Source: Myoxocephalus aenaeus
Lineage: Eukaryota > Chordata > Actinopteri > Perciformes > Cottidae
Assembly: GCA_038501785.1 (NCBI GenBank)
Contig: JBAMJR010000097.1
Span: 6,872,501-6,936,500 of the forward strand
Reading direction: 5' to 3'
Length of the DNA stretch: 64,000 nt
In this document: piece after piece, positions 1 to 13,374 of the stretch
How positions within the stretch are numbered: the stretch's first letter is position 1
Layout of the letters: the number at the start of each line of letters is the position of its first letter
Program-made: the position numbers and the translations under genes
Notes under the pieces: model-generated
Seen by the model: the letters and a program-made list of their open reading frames with translations, nothing else
Told to the model about the DNA's origin: nothing
The model's database searches: none

Positions 1-1866
1 TAGGAAATATTGGCTCAGTGTTACATCACACCGTGAAGCATGGCAAGGCCTAGAACATTTAATTTAACACGATTTTACCATCAGCATCTTGTTAGAAACT
101 TGGAGAGAACGTGAACAAAAAAAGACTTTTCTAAGCGCCCCGTGGTCTGAATTGTTTTGCTTTGTTTGTCAAACCAGTCAACAACAGAAGACCCCCAGAA
201 AATCAGTGCTTTTTAAACATGATTAAAAAATTTCGCCACAAAGTCAGAACAAAAGTCTAATGTTAAAATGAATAACTTGCTATGCAAATTAGGTAAAGTG
301 ATGGGGGCTTTTTATTTGAAGTTGAACCTTTTGTTGTCAGCTCCAACTGTACTCTCTGTTTTTAAACCCAGCAAGGGACCTTTTACACATTTCAATGGGG
401 AATTCAGCTTTGAATAATTCAACAGACTAATCCAGCATTGCTGGTGCTTTGGTCTGTGTGGGCCTGCTGTTCGGAGCTACAGCCAGTTCGTAGTCAATAT
501 ACAGAGTCTGAAAGAGATGAAGGAAGAAAGACACAGAGATACAGACACAGGCAGACAGAGGCAGGGGGAAGAAAAAGGTGAAGACAGGGGGGAGCTACTT
601 AATGTTAATTACAGTGTGCTTCATCCTGGAAGCTAACAATGATGTCATGAGGCACTGTGGCTATTGCTGTAAAACAAAACCTGATATATGAGAACAAATA
701 AATGACACGTTCCTTGTGTATTAAACAGCAAAACATGTTTACAACAATTACTGCAAGAATTTATAATAATATACACGAACAAGCACAACACCAACCACCC
801 ATACAGTGTTTTTACATTATACATTACACTATAAGTGTCGTAAAAATGTGGTCATACTTCAGACACATGGATCAGTCCCTAGAGCGTAATAAAATAAATA
901 AAGGCAATTCATTGAAATTATATATATAAAAAATGTGGCATTAATTGGCTTGTATACTCAAATACATGATCCTTTTAATGAAGTCTGCTTTATTGTTTGG
1001 TAAAGCTTGATTATATTTCCATGTGTTTTTCATTTGATCCTACATTGTGAAGCACGTATCTCTGTTTTGATATGATATAATAATAATATCATATAAAAAT
1101 AAATCATTAAAAATAAATCATTTCTGATTACCTCTTTGAAGTTTGATATGACTGGCGGTGATGGAGGGCTGCAGGAATTAGCCCTGAAACCCGTAAATAA
1201 GTTAGCATTTTGCACCTCCGCTTCCCTCGTCTCGAGGTCAATGGGTGTTTTGAATGGTTATTTGGTTAGATAACTGAAATATGTTTCATGGTTACCACAA
1301 GCTTAAGAGAATAATTTGTTTCGCGACATAAAAGGTATCAGTAAATACCCTAATTTTAAAGCATTTAAGTGTCATAAAAAAGGTGGTTTGCTTAGGAACA
1401 GCTGAATGAGACTACAAAACATTATCACAGCAACTGGTCCGCCTTCACAGCCTCTTTATACTCACGCTCATGCGACCGTGGTCTCGTTCAATCAGGGGAG
1501 ACCAGCCACATAAAGAAAAGATAATTGATTATTATTAACAGATGATATGTGATGATAAAGTCTTGACAGCGTCTTTGGCGCTTGGACTCTACAGGGAGAT
1601 TTGTAATTGAGGGCCGTCTGCCCCGATCAGCAGCTAGATAAATCCCCCCGTGGAGTCCAGACCTGGTGGTGGTGCTGATGAGGCTGATGGAATGACGAGT
1701 TGATGAAGCTGATGGATCTGCGAAGACTGGGCGGAGATGGCGAGGTGGAAGGGTGCGTAACAGCCACATGAATGAACTGAAGGTCGAGAGCTATTTAAAA
1801 GAGACGGCAGCAGGATGATAGGCTAACCATGTAATTGTTTCGTTGTGCATATTCGATAGAGGAGAC

Positions 1867-1891
1867 CAGCTGATTTAAACAGCTGACGTCA
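1867..1891. promoter_or_regulatory. Paired E-boxes overlapping a perfect CRE
   Basis: Two CAGCTG E-boxes (1867-1872 and 1880-1885) are 13 bp apart start to start. The second overlaps a perfect TGACGTCA cyclic-AMP response element (1884-1891). Known binding classes are bHLH factors for CAGCTG and CREB/ATF for TGACGTCA. That the cluster works as an enhancer or promoter module is inference; no gene start is visible nearby. Confidence 0.35.
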
Positions 1892-3805
1892 TGATTGACA
1901 GCCCAGAACAATGCCAGCAAGTAAATAATGAGTGAACGTGCGTGAGGAGTGATTGACAGATGTATGAGAAATAAATTACGGGCTTAGGCATGCAAGCGTA
2001 TCGTCTTCCTGACTGAACTTAATTTCTATCAAAGCCTAACTAGCTTTCTACGTTTGCTGATTGCATCCACGCTTAAAAAAAACAAAAAACTTAATTTGTA
2101 AAGATTGTCGTACTGATCAACACATGCAAATCTTAGAAACTTGTGTTTGCCACAGAGCTGTTTTTCTGCAATAATTCAAAATCCAATGAAAACAAATCTA
2201 AAGGTCTGAAGGCCAAAAGTACAGAGATATATATAAAACGCTGTGGTGGCCAGGCTGTATGGTGAGGAGTGTTTCATGGTGTGGAGGGGCCGTGACCCTT
2301 GCCTGCAGGCATCTGGGCTAAGGATGATGGAGCTCTGCAGGGTTTGAGCTCGAACCCCCAAGAAAACAACTACACACACGAACGCACACAGACACACTGT
2401 CCTCAACACATTTAAACACACAGAACTCAAGAGCAAACTGTCCTCAACAACAGTCACAGACACCTTCCCACTCAAGACACTCAAGTATGCAAAGATGACC
2501 ATTTACGTACATGCAGAGTCAGTGTTTCAGTCCATAACTGTGCATCATACATGAGCTCACTGCATCTAACATCTGCAACAACTAAACAGTGAAACAATCC
2601 TCTTTAATGTACTAGAGGGAGAGAGTGTGGGAGAGGGAGGAAGGATATGGCAGCTCAAGTGTTTCTCGTTATAGTTCAAATTATGCAAAAGCACACCGAG
2701 AAGCATGAAAGATCAAAGATAAAGGCCATAGGGCATGCACATTAAGAGTTATAACGAGAGCCCTTAGCTGTACACTGTTTAATTATTGAAACCAGAAACA
2801 TCTTAGATATTTTAAAGAGCCTCTAATAATGTAGTTTGAAAAGAAACACCACAGTTAAGACAAAAACTGGAGAAAAGACAAGAAAACACCTTTTTAATTT
2901 GCTGAATAGTGGAAGATAGTTTGTTCTGAAGATGAGTGTGTTAGTCTTTTACAGTGTGATCCAGTTGTCATTTTTGCCCCAAAGTAAGAAATAACCTTTT
3001 GCAAACGAGGCCAAATGAGCCCAACGTATAGCACGAAAAACTATTTCACTATGGCCTTGAGTGCACAGTTCAATTATTTCAAGTACTTATAATTACTGAT
3101 TGTGATTAGCAGCCACAACACAAATTCTCAATCCCACTGTTTCTCGGTTTCTATCATCATTGGTTTACGATTCCAGTGCATCAAACATTTAATCACACTC
3201 TCATGTTGTGGGGTGGCCATTGAGGTAGATTGTGTGCTGTAGGCAGGAGGATATCATGAAGACTCTGGTTACATATAAATTGCTGCATGTTATAAAACCC
3301 TAGTTTTATGTTCATCACATTAATCACTATTCCCTTTGTGGGTTTCTAATAGAGTATTGTTTTCTCCCTTGTATATTATTATATTTTTCATTTCAATTAC
3401 TTCCACTGCTGTTGAAAAAAACTCCATACTAAGTATTCCAAGCGTTCCTAATTGGCGAAGAAAAAACATTTCAAATTGCACACTGGGAGCAGCAAAACTC
3501 TTTAAGAATTCTTGTAAAAGTCTTGGGGGAACATGTCCAGGGCACTGCTCGAAATATAAGAAAGCATCCCTAAATTGCATGATAGCCTCTCAGTAACAGC
3601 AGGGTCACTTCTTGGTCCAGGGATTTGAAAGCTGATAAGAATGTCATGCATTTTCGCCATTAAGAGAGAGCCAGCTTGAGGGGCCAAACATTTCTGTGAC
3701 CGAATGCAGAGGGAGGAAAAGGGGGCTAAGGGCCACATTAATCCATGTCAGCTCAGGCCAAATTATTTATCACCTTGTGCAAACAAACGGTGTCCTGGAC
3801 AGCTT

Positions 3806-3849
3806 GTCGGAGGGGAGGCGAGCGGGGGAGGGGGAGGTGGGGGGTGTGA
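3806..3849 (+). other. G-rich tract, quadruplex-prone
   Basis: The plus strand carries four runs of at least four G separated by short spacers, ending just before GTGTGAGG. This satisfies a loose G-quadruplex pattern. It sits in a more GC-rich stretch (3700-3960). No promoter or exon can be assigned to it. Confidence 0.5.
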
Positions 3850-4175
3850 GGTCCGTAAGGGCTGCCAGCAACGCTGCAGCCTGACCCCCATCACTCTTCC
3901 TCTTATCTCTCCTCCTCGGCCCTCTCCTCATTACTCCTCAGACACAGGCACCGGGCCCTAGTGACACATGGAGGTAGGAGAATAAGAGAGCTGAGAGAGA
4001 GGTCCCATGTCTTCATTTCAGAATTTTTAGACTCAAGTTTCTTTTTTCCATTCAGTGTTCATCTGTGCTCCACTGGTCCTGCCTGCTGCAGAGGATCTCA
4101 GTGGAGACTGCACATTTAGGACTGAGTATCCACTTGCTCCATGTTTGTATGTTTATGAGAAGTAAGTGGAGAGAA

Positions 4176-4202
4176 GCGGGGGTGGGGGGGGTGTGGGGGG
4201 TG
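4176..4202 (+). other. G-rich tract, quadruplex-prone
   Basis: Runs of five, eight and six G are separated by one and three bases on the plus strand, so four or more G3 tracts fit with very short loops. This is a strong intramolecular quadruplex pattern by sequence. Function is unknown. Confidence 0.6.
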
Positions 4203-4320
4203 ACTGGTTGCATCTGGACTCTGGGAAGCAGGCTGATCACCCTCTCTCACCCCCAGCCTAGCCCAGCCGACTTGGAGTTTCAATCAATAACCAGTCCCTG
4301 TGGCTGCCCCGAGCAAGCTG

Positions 4321-4480
4321 TTTGAAAAGTCAGAGTAGCATGAAATGGCCATTATTAAATTACTGGGACGGACACATTTAGAAGGCCATTGCATTAAGAG
4401 AGCAAGCTCTCCCAATTAGTGGATCAGCACATTAATAGCCCTGGATGAGAACACCATCTGATCAGAGATTAGATGCACAC
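4321..4480. promoter_or_regulatory. Candidate enhancer, ATTA-rich block
   Basis: About six ATTA/TAAT homeodomain cores lie within 160 bp, mixed with non-repetitive sequence lacking low complexity. This texture is typical of vertebrate conserved non-coding elements near developmental genes. Conservation cannot be tested here, so the call is inference. Confidence 0.25.
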
Positions 4481-7400
4481 ACACAATCTATTGACCTATT
4501 TTACTGGTGTCCTGCTACATATAGCATTTGCAAAGTATAACACTTACTGTCCTCTAAGCAGAATAAATAGTTGAAATGTATTGTCTGTTTTTACGCGTGA
4601 TTCATAATTGGACTTACCAAAGCCCTATTACCTTACTGCAATTGCTCCCCGCACATTGTGCTGATTCAAACCTCATCCATTTTCATGTAGTAAAGCTATA
4701 TTACACACAAGGAGGGATTGTTGTGAGATCAACATTTTCCCTCTGTCTACTATTACTCTGAGTTTGTTCTTCAGAGGGAAAATAAGCCTGCTTCACTTTC
4801 TAGGGTGCGCTGCAAACCCCATGGCTTCTGTTAAAATGAGATTGAAAAGGCACACTGCTGTGAAAAAAAAGCTATTTTTTTATGTGACTCATTGAGTAAT
4901 AGAGTCACCCCAAGCTCAGTGACCCGGTTTATATCCAATCACAAATGATAAAAAATAAATAAATACAACATGAGGAATCTCAACTCCATTACTATGTGAA
5001 CTTACTTCTGCAGGAGGATTGGTTTTAGCTTAATGATCTGCTTACACCTCCAAGTGAGAGGACTCAGAACGTCCACGATGTGCACGTTCTATACAAGCCT
5101 TCCTCGGCTTGCCACATCATTGGGTCTTCAGAGCCCTGGGCATATTTTTAGTGCTTTTGTGAGTGATGTTTTTAATATGAATTATTTACCCCAGAGAGAC
5201 ACAGCGCTGGATGCAAGCCCTTGTTTTTAAAGAGCACCTTGTTTGCTCCTAATTTTACAGCCGGTCAGGCAGAAGTACAGCGGCCAACCTGCAGGTCAGG
5301 CTAACAGCTGGGAATTGCCATTTCCCCCCCTCTGCTCTTTCCGTGCTGTTGCAGTGCCTGTGAGCACACACACACACAGAGGCTGAGCACATGTAGGCAG
5401 ACGTTATGGTGTACCTGAACTGCAGGGATGCCAGGATCATTATTTCACTCTCATTTCAGGGTTGTGTCCACCTCCAGCCCCCTCTTTCTCAACACCACCA
5501 CCACCACTATCACATATCTCTATCGACCACACAACCCCTTCCCCACCTTTACACTGTGAAGTTTTGCTTTCTTACCCACCCTAAGGCAGGAATGTTTCCA
5601 ACAGGCTATGGTAACGGCCTATGTGTATTGATTACACGCTCCTATGTTCACCCACACAGACACAGGCGCAGCATCCAGTTTCACTTGTTAACCTTTGACC
5701 TTTTGGAATGTGGAGTATATCAGAGCTGTACAATACTGAGATACCAGTTCATTATACTGCACATAGGCTTCTCATGCAGTTGTGTTGCGTATTCGGAAGT
5801 TACATTTGCTTTCATATGGTGCAGTATTTCGTCAAATTTGCTGATGGATTAGAACACAATACGTTTGGCAGGTAATACCTCCCACAAAGCTTTTTTTTTA
5901 GACTGCATATTTTTTTCATTTTTTTTCCTGTGTATCTGACTCCATGTAGGCTGTACAATTTAAAAACATTGAGGTAAAGCATCACAGACCCTCAGAGGCC
6001 ACCGGTGGTTTGACTAAAAACATCTTGCTTCTGAACGTTACCCGAAAAACTCAAAATGCTTGTCGGAGAAATTGGCCAAGCGAGGCAGAAATGTATCTGC
6101 AAAGTGATGAAATATTGAGTCTGTTTTCATTATGAACTCACCCTTACCTCTATTACCTCCTGTAACAGCTCAGATATTGATGAGGTGTGATTCCTTTTAT
6201 TCACATTTTGCTTGTCTGCTGCATTTCTGGTTTTCAGCAAAGAAAAACACTTTCCAGTTTCTTATTAGCTGGCCTAAACTCACCCCATATTTGGCTCCAT
6301 TTCAGCTTGTTTGCAGTGGGATGACATAGATAGTTGCTGCTCGTTCTAACCTGCTTGGTTGGTATTATAGAAAACCCCAACTGGCTAAAAGAACCGTGTT
6401 AAAATATTTTAGTATCATGGCATAACAGAAGTGTAGAGCATCCATACCACCACGGTGCTTAGTGGCCTGTATCTCTTATCCTACTGATTCAATCCCCAGA
6501 AATCTGATTGGCAAACATCACCTTAAGGCCACAGAGGCTCTGCTGGTATCTCTGATACCGGCATGTTTCTCCCCTCTGTTTCCTCCCCAACATCCTTCTC
6601 TGCTCATCGACAGCACACTTGCAAGAACAAACAAAAGATTAGATACCAGCAAAAAAGCTGCCTGCTGCTGGCCCACATGGAAGTGGCCCAGATCTGGTGG
6701 TGAAGGGAGCGAGCTGTGGAAGCCTGCTGCCGGGCCGAGGGCCAAGGTTTGATCCCCAGTCGACTGGCGTCCTTCCAGCCCAGAGGAAGGAGTGTTCTGC
6801 TGCAGAGCAAAGCATGGGGCTCACACCCCCCCCACACACACCATCACCACCATCCCCCCGAGGATGATAGATGCGCTGTCCGCTCCCTACAGCAGGGAGA
6901 AAGCATTAGACATCTGTATAATTGACTGAGGATGAGAGAAAAGAGGGGGGAAAAGGATGGAAAGAGAGAGAGAGAGAGAGAAGCAGGGAGACTTGAGTGA
7001 GACATCGGGCACAGAGTCTGTGTTTTGGTTGCTTCATCTCTGTGTAAAAAACGGAATGAAGGATATTAGAGAGACAGAGAGACGTGAGAGAGAGAAAGTG
7101 GGAAAAAGAGGAACATAGTGGCAGAAATTGAAAGAGAAGGGAGGGGGACAGAGGGGGAGGTGGGGAGCTGGCACAGATGAGGCTGGCTCTCACTCAACGG
7201 GACATCCTTTCACACACATTACACATGTCCTCTCCAATCCTCTCACAGAACCAGCATTGGAGCTTCTCTGCCGAAAACAGGCCGAAACTCCTGAGTGGTG
7301 AAACTACCGGTATTTCATGGTGGTGTGGTGCAGCCTGGCCATCATTGTGATCCCAAGTCTCTCAGCAACAGAATTATTCTGAGGGTTTAACATTAGGGCT

Positions 7401-8139
7401 TACCCTCACAATAGGGCAAGGGTTGGCATATGATCGGAGGGGGTAATCTTGTTGGGAAGAAAAGACCAGAATTTCTGAACAGCGACAAGAAAGAATTTCC
7501 CATCCTTTTGTCTGGAATATAAGCACATCCAAAGAGATGAGTGGCGGGGGCCAACATGCCACTGAGAAACAAAACCAAATCTGTTAAAGCAAAGTGTGTT
7601 AGTTTATACAATCACTGTGATAAACACAGACAAGAGCAACTTGATAAATCCCCATCATGTCTGAAAGTTATACCAAATGGCCCCATTTAGAGAACATGCT
7701 CCTAAGTGCTGGCTAGCGTCCACATATCAAAGCTACCCAACAAACGCGAGGTTGAAAACTGGTGCGCACAACTTTCCAGGGAAAATAACACAATCATAAG
7801 AGTACACAGACTGCTTCAATATTAATTGAGTTGCTTTTCAACCGCCTCACTGAAAAGACCTCAATAATTTATCACCATGGAGACGCATGTCAAGTCAGTG
7901 TGCTTGGACACTTCATGAATATCAAATACATATGCAAAACAAAAGGGGTATACATCATTAAGCACACTTTAAAACTGCTTTACTGAGGTTTGTAACAAAT
8001 CGGGGGATCCTTGATTGTTCTTTGCTCCAGGACATCAATCACAATCCTCCAATTGGATCTTGCTTCGGATGAAAATTCTTGATGAAACACTTTGGAAGCC
8101 ACAATGACTGCACCACTTGATGTATAAAGATCAGTATGA

Positions 8140-8300
8140 AGGGAGCTGGTGGAGATGGAGTAACGTCGCCGTTAGATGGTGCTTTAATGACGATCCTCGA
8201 TTAGTTATTAACGAGACAACGTTTCTCATTAGTTAATTGAATAACTTACAAAATGGAGTTCCATGCTCCTCATGACTTTGGATTTATTCAAAGTATTAGA
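8140..8300. promoter_or_regulatory. Candidate enhancer, ATTA-rich block
   Basis: A non-repetitive stretch with at least six TAAT/ATTA cores between 8180 and 8260, including TAATGA, GATTAG, CATTAG and TTAATTGAATAA. The density suggests a homeodomain-bound element. Inference only. Confidence 0.25.
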
Positions 8301-9830
8301 CGATGATGAACTTGAGATGAGGGGGCTGAGTGATACGCTTGTCTTTATCACTGCTAACAGCCTGCTGAGACGTATAGGAAGTTATGGGAATTCGACCAGG
8401 AGGTTCCTGGAGTGAGTGTCATGGCAGCAACGGTTATGTGTGAATACATGGACCATATGGGGTATTATTAATTATGTAATAGTACTAGTTTAACCGGTCT
8501 CACGGAGAACCTTGAAATTATAGAATTATACATTTTGCAATATCACGATGGCCATGCTGGTTTTGCAAGTGCTCAAAGTAACCATACTAAATGGGATACA
8601 TAATAAATGCACAATCAATTAACACCCCTTATAATATTAGCCAGTGTTCAACTTAAGTGTTGCAATTTTTGTATTGCTCTGCATAAGATAAACACACTGT
8701 TTTAATGATATTATCATTACCATTTACAGTTGCGCTAATTGCAATTTCCATATTAGCAATGTATCAAAAGACCCCATGGAATGTGAAAGAAGGTGCTTGT
8801 AGGGACACACCTATTAAAAAACTTTAAGCTTTTGATTCTGTCTCACTCTTCTCAGGTTCAAACTAATTTCCAGTCGCAGCAGCTGTTTTCAGCAGCTCTG
8901 ATAAACAGAATGACCAGCAGTAAACAACGGACAAAGTTAGTGACCAGCTGGCGAACGTAGCCCGAAAAAGAACTAAAAGGAGAGTAAATATTGGACTATC
9001 CAAAAACACGACTCTGAATAAATGCCAATTTTTCTCTATGTTTGCCACATCAACCTTATAGGTGCTAATATGTTGGTGTTGTGTTGTCCAGCTTATTCTG
9101 CTGGCCCAAAATGGCCCAAAAAATGATAAATTAAGTTAATTAATGCCACACTTGATCATGAGTGCAAGGAAACAAAGAGCGCTCTGTACCAATGATAAAG
9201 GCAGTATTATAAATTCCAAACCAAGAGTTTGACTGCCGTTAATAAGCAGGTTTTATGCAGGTTTGGTAGTCTGACAGCATGTTGTGGAGCTAGCTGTCAT
9301 GTTGCCTTTCCACTAAATGCCATGCAAATGACTGGCTTTCCCAGAAGACCGCTGTACCACTCATTCGGTTTGCTGCTTGATTTGGTCTACAGTTGTGCAT
9401 AACACGCTACACAAAGCTGTCTCGTCTTCCTTCACTCCATCTCACATTCTCTGTGTCTCTCTCTCTTCCCCCTTCACACTCACTCTGCAATGGCAATGGC
9501 ACGAAGTTGCACATAGTGATACTTCCCTGACTTTAATTGATGCACCAGGTTTTACCAAAGGAACTGAGCCTCTCCAGTTTCAAGACAAATCTATTTTGGT
9601 AGGTCTGCATTTGACTAAAAAGACTTCCTCTGTGGCTTGAATGCCATGATTGAGAGGGTAGCATTTGAACACAACATGCAAAGCTACACCCTGTGTTGTG
9701 CATGCATTTCCATGTGTATCTGTTTATTCTCCGTAGACGGAATTAATGTTTATAGATGCACAACACATCCTGTTAGCTTAGTCGGGTCAGAGTTGAGGGT
9801 TACTGAGTGTGTGCGTTTGCCTGCATGAGG

Positions 9831-9832
<2 letters not shown>

Positions 9833-9895
<63 letters not shown>
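9833..9895. repeat. (GT)n microsatellite, about 63 bp
   Basis: Pure alternating GT on the plus strand. The long Val-Cys or Thr-His open frames across it are artefacts of the repeat. Confidence 0.98.
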
Positions 9896-9896
<1 letters not shown>

Positions 9897-10440
9897 ATGT
9901 TTATCAGGGAATTGGAGATGTGGGCCTATTTGGGGGGTCTCGAATGCGAGCAGGTGAGAGTCATGCTGGGTGTTCTCTCGGTTCAGTGCTAATGGAGTAC
10001 AATCCAGATCTCTCCTCGACCCATAGTTCCCAGTGCCCAATCATTATGGGTTTGCTAATTTTGGATTTGCACTCAGTGTGTGTTTGTTTGACAGAGAGTG
10101 CGAGAGACATAGGAATTGAGAGAGAAAATCCGATACATAAAGTTTAAATATGTGCGCTCTCTTTAGCATGCTGGTCAGTTTGTCAAGTCTAAAGACCTAT
10201 AAACTATTCATAATAACTACACAGCAAAGATGGCCAGAGCTGTAGCTTCAAAAATATGTTTTCTTTTTTTTAAACTCACAAAATAGAGACTTAAATTTGA
10301 CAGACAAAACCAGACTTAAATGTCGAGAAAGACGAACAAAATCGAATGACTATTTTTGTCAAACACTGAATCAAAATAAAGTGGAAAAAATAACACTGGA
10401 CTAAATACTATACTTATATTGTAAAATATGGCAATAGGAT

Positions 10441-10612
10441 AAGGGTGTAAGAAAATATCAATACACCTGGCGATATCATGGCGGTGTGTTCTTTATACAA
10501 TCTTTCTCAAATTTGATTTTTTTTTTACTTACAGAATCGCTGGAATATATATTGAAACATAACCCCTGTATCGTGATACGTATCGCCTCATTCTTGCCAA
10601 TACGCAGCCTTA
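10441..10612. mobile_element. Short MITE, hAT-like teleost repeat
   Basis: The left end reads GGGTGTAAGAAAATATC and the right end reads CTTGCCAATACGCAGCCTTA. Between them are repeated ATATCG/GTATCG-type words and a poly-T stretch. This arrangement matches, from memory, a very common fish non-autonomous element whose ends are GGGTGTAAGAAAATATCGATA and its TATTGGCAAG-containing partner. The copy is only about 170 bp, so the middle is deleted or the element is short. I could not identify an 8-bp target duplication, so the exact ends are approximate. Confidence 0.55.
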
Positions 10613-11524
10613 TTTCATATGGGAATAAAAACTCTCTCTTCTATCACTGTATCTTCACCAACATTGAGAGTGCTGAGGTAGAAAACATTATCCTTCTTTA
10701 TTATGAATGAGGATGTGAAAAGGACGCCGTCAGTGATCCCACATCAGCACTTCCCGTGTGAAACTCAATACTCCACTTGATAAATGTCGGTCATTGTCTT
10801 TTCATGTAAGTGTGCTACATAAGCTCACCTCTATTGAGAGCGGTGGGTTGTCTTTTCCTCTCACAACACGTGGGATACAGAATCAGTGCTTCAGAAAAGC
10901 CTGTTTAGCACAAACACAGTGTGGAACAGGAGAATCTGGTCACCAAAACCAAGTGTCCAAAATAGGATTTGCATCATCTGGGAGGTAAAAGCATCGACAG
11001 TGCTGTATATGCATTGTGAAAAATGCCCCATATGGGCTGCTGTGTGTGACCACTGTGTCGTGACACCTCACTTTGTTCACGAAGTGCCATAACACCAATC
11101 CTTCAATTCCTTCGCCTCTTTTGCTCCCTCTGCCCTTTCCACTTCACCCACAAACAGAGCAGCCACTTGATACATCGTCCGCCCCCGTGGAACCCAGAGT
11201 TGTCCGGCTCCTATTGTTGAAGCCCAGAGATCCTGCTTCCTCTTGAATGTGCAGAAATGGATCACTGTATTCATGCCCTGTCCTCAGGACGGACCCCCAT
11301 GACATACGGCCTTTCTGGGTCCCTTCAACATGCAGAGAAACTCTGTGCACCTGGCAGAGAAGAAGTGGAATTTACAGTGCTATGGTCTCATCATTTCACA
11401 CCTCTCACTTATTCTGTCAGTGGGCCCATGGTGAAGTGGGGTGTATTGATCTATTTGCCTACTCTTCCCCCCTTTCCCTCTATTCCTTTCTGTCTCCCTC
11501 TCAGTCCATTGCATCCTCTCTCGA

Positions 11525-11548
11525 ACACACACACACACACACACACAC
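11525..11548. repeat. (AC)12 microsatellite
   Basis: Pure AC repeat of 24 bp between CTCTCTCGA and CCACACAATTT. Confidence 0.95.
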
Positions 11549-12499
11549 CACACAATTTCCCATAACAGATGTACCATTTCATCAGATGAAGACCAAGGCC
11601 AAGCTTTGAGCTTTCAGTGCTAGATGCGATCCATTTCATTTGCAGCAACGTGAGGCGAAATGAGCCCAGATCTAACAGGCTCAACTCACTCCACCATCCA
11701 GGTCGTAATGAACAGCAGCTAATCAACCTCCTCCATTTACTCAAAGATGAGAAAAGCATCACAGGCTCAGCTAAATGTCTCCACGGTGCCACTATTACGT
11801 ACTCAGCAGTGCTCTCTTGTCTATGCTCAATTTTACAAATGATACTTTATGGTAAATATGCAATACATACATGTTTATAGTGAGACTAAAGAGTGTGTAA
11901 AAGCTTGGCAGTCCCTGATGAAATTACCTTAACTTAGATGGATAATGCAATGCAGTCTCATTTTAACACACAGCAAATAAGCTACATCTTATTTATCCCA
12001 GGTGATAATCTATCACCTTACAATTACTGTATGTATGTCCTGGTTCTAATAATATTTCAGCATGTAAATGCATTTCCAGGAACTGAAGCAGAACAAATGC
12101 ATGGAAGCACAAATTGTTTTTTTTTCTCCTTTTTAATGGGTATGTATTTGCTATTAGACATAGAAAGCCGGCCCCTGTGTTGTATTATGTGCAGAACAAA
12201 AGCCATACGCAGATTGTGATCATCCCCAGCTGTGGTGAACACTATAAAATACACCCTGTTGGAACATGTCTGTAGCCTGGTTCTGGAAAAGGAGAAGAAA
12301 AATGCATACCAAACTTTTTCACCATACACAGCCCATTTGCTATTCTCGACATGAAATAGAATTGGCCTCTCTGAGGGACTGGGGGTCTGTTTTTGCTGAT
12401 TCCACTCTGGTGGTGAGGGAGTGCAAGGTGGGCTTCAGGGGTGGGCTGGCGCTGCTGCGGGAGCTAGAGAGAGCCAGAGGTCCAGGGCGTGTCGAGCCA

Positions 12500-12680
12500 C
12501 CAGTCACTGTTGGATGTTAATGTGCAGAATAACAATCTAAACCGATCTGTCATTAACATCTATAACCAGCACGCCGTGCTGAATGACTAACAACCCGAAC
12601 ACATAAATTGGATGAGAAAGGCAAACAACCCATGGAAACTTACAGTGATCATGAATAACAAAGCGTGTGCTTTTAAGTTC
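12500..12680. promoter_or_regulatory. Candidate enhancer, homeodomain-site block
   Basis: Non-repetitive AT-rich sequence with GTTAATGTGC, CATTAACATC and ATAAATTGG-type words and no open frame. It has the texture of vertebrate conserved non-coding DNA. Inference only. Confidence 0.2.
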
Positions 12681-13278
12681 CCTGGGAATTCAGATGGCGG
12701 GCATAGATACAGCATAAGCACGCTGTGGCAAGTTTCAGTGTCGTGGTTCTCTCCAGAGAATCAAAGACTTTGGAATTAAAAAATGCCTCACATTCACTGA
12801 AAACACTCTATGAAAGGTTTATGAGATACAATCCCTAAAGGGCCTTAAACAATGACAAACTCATCCTAACTACTGAATATTCTTTAGTTTGGGAGAAAAA
12901 GTAACTGCACCACAGTCAACCAACAGTGCTCTTTTCCCTCTATTCTGCTTTTCTATTTTTCTCTCTCGCTGCACCCGAACCCAGAAAAAAAAGAGCAAGC
13001 ATTATTCCAATCCACACCGACTGAACAGAGATTACACACTAGGCGGCTTGAAGTGACTGATAAAAAAAGTGATAAATTGATTCACAGACATGGCTGAATG
13101 AGTGAAGTGACACCACATTCCTCCAGAGCATTGTGCATTAGTATGTGTGTGTGTGTTTAATTCCATCCCCTGCATGGCAGCACAATCCTAGTTTCTTTTT
13201 TTTTTTTTTTTCTCACATTGGGCAGCAGCGTTCCCTCCCTCTGGAAGTCCATCAACACAACATGGTCAGCAGAGCAGA

Positions 13279-13280
<2 letters not shown>

Positions 13281-13355
<75 letters not shown>

Positions 13356-13374
13356 CGTGTGTGTGTGTGTGTGT
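13281..13374. repeat. (GT)n microsatellite, about 94 bp, with two GC interruptions
   Basis: GT repeat from 13281, interrupted by GCGTGCGT at 13351-13358, then GT again to 13374. Open frames on both strands here are repeat artefacts. Confidence 0.98.

Larger units (their letters stand above)
1..9832. other. Unique non-coding DNA, no gene seen
   Basis: I see no coding gene here. Open frames are short, overlap on both strands and lack family motifs; the longest (5406-5852) has no recognisable domain and runs through low-complexity His/Ser/Thr-rich sequence. A purine-rich tract lies at about 507-600, and another from 6940 to 7165 contains a short (GA)n run at 6963-6981. The regulatory-looking blocks and G-rich tracts listed separately are the main structure. 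No interspersed repeat is recognised with confidence in this stretch. Confidence 0.7.
9896..13280. other. Unique non-coding DNA with short CA repeats
   Basis: No gene is recognised. The stretch holds a MITE at 10441-10612, a 24-bp (AC)n at 11525-11548, a short GT run near 13143-13157 and a T-run near 13196-13211. The frame at 12266-12520 is GC-rich with a protein-like composition near its end, but it has no family match, no splice context and no frame continuity, so it is not called as a gene. Confidence 0.65.

Noticed and set aside
6690..6770. SINE or tRNA head near GGTTTGATCCCC
   Set aside because: The B-box-like word is good, but no properly spaced A-box, SINE core or tail follows.
9809..10147. 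Cys-Val or His-Thr repeat proteins at the dinucleotide arrays
   Set aside because: Direct translations of (GT)n/(CA)n; the same artefact appears at every such array in the window.
12266..12520. Exon encoding an Arg/Leu-rich protein
   Set aside because: The composition is protein-like but there is no family match, splice context or upstream support.
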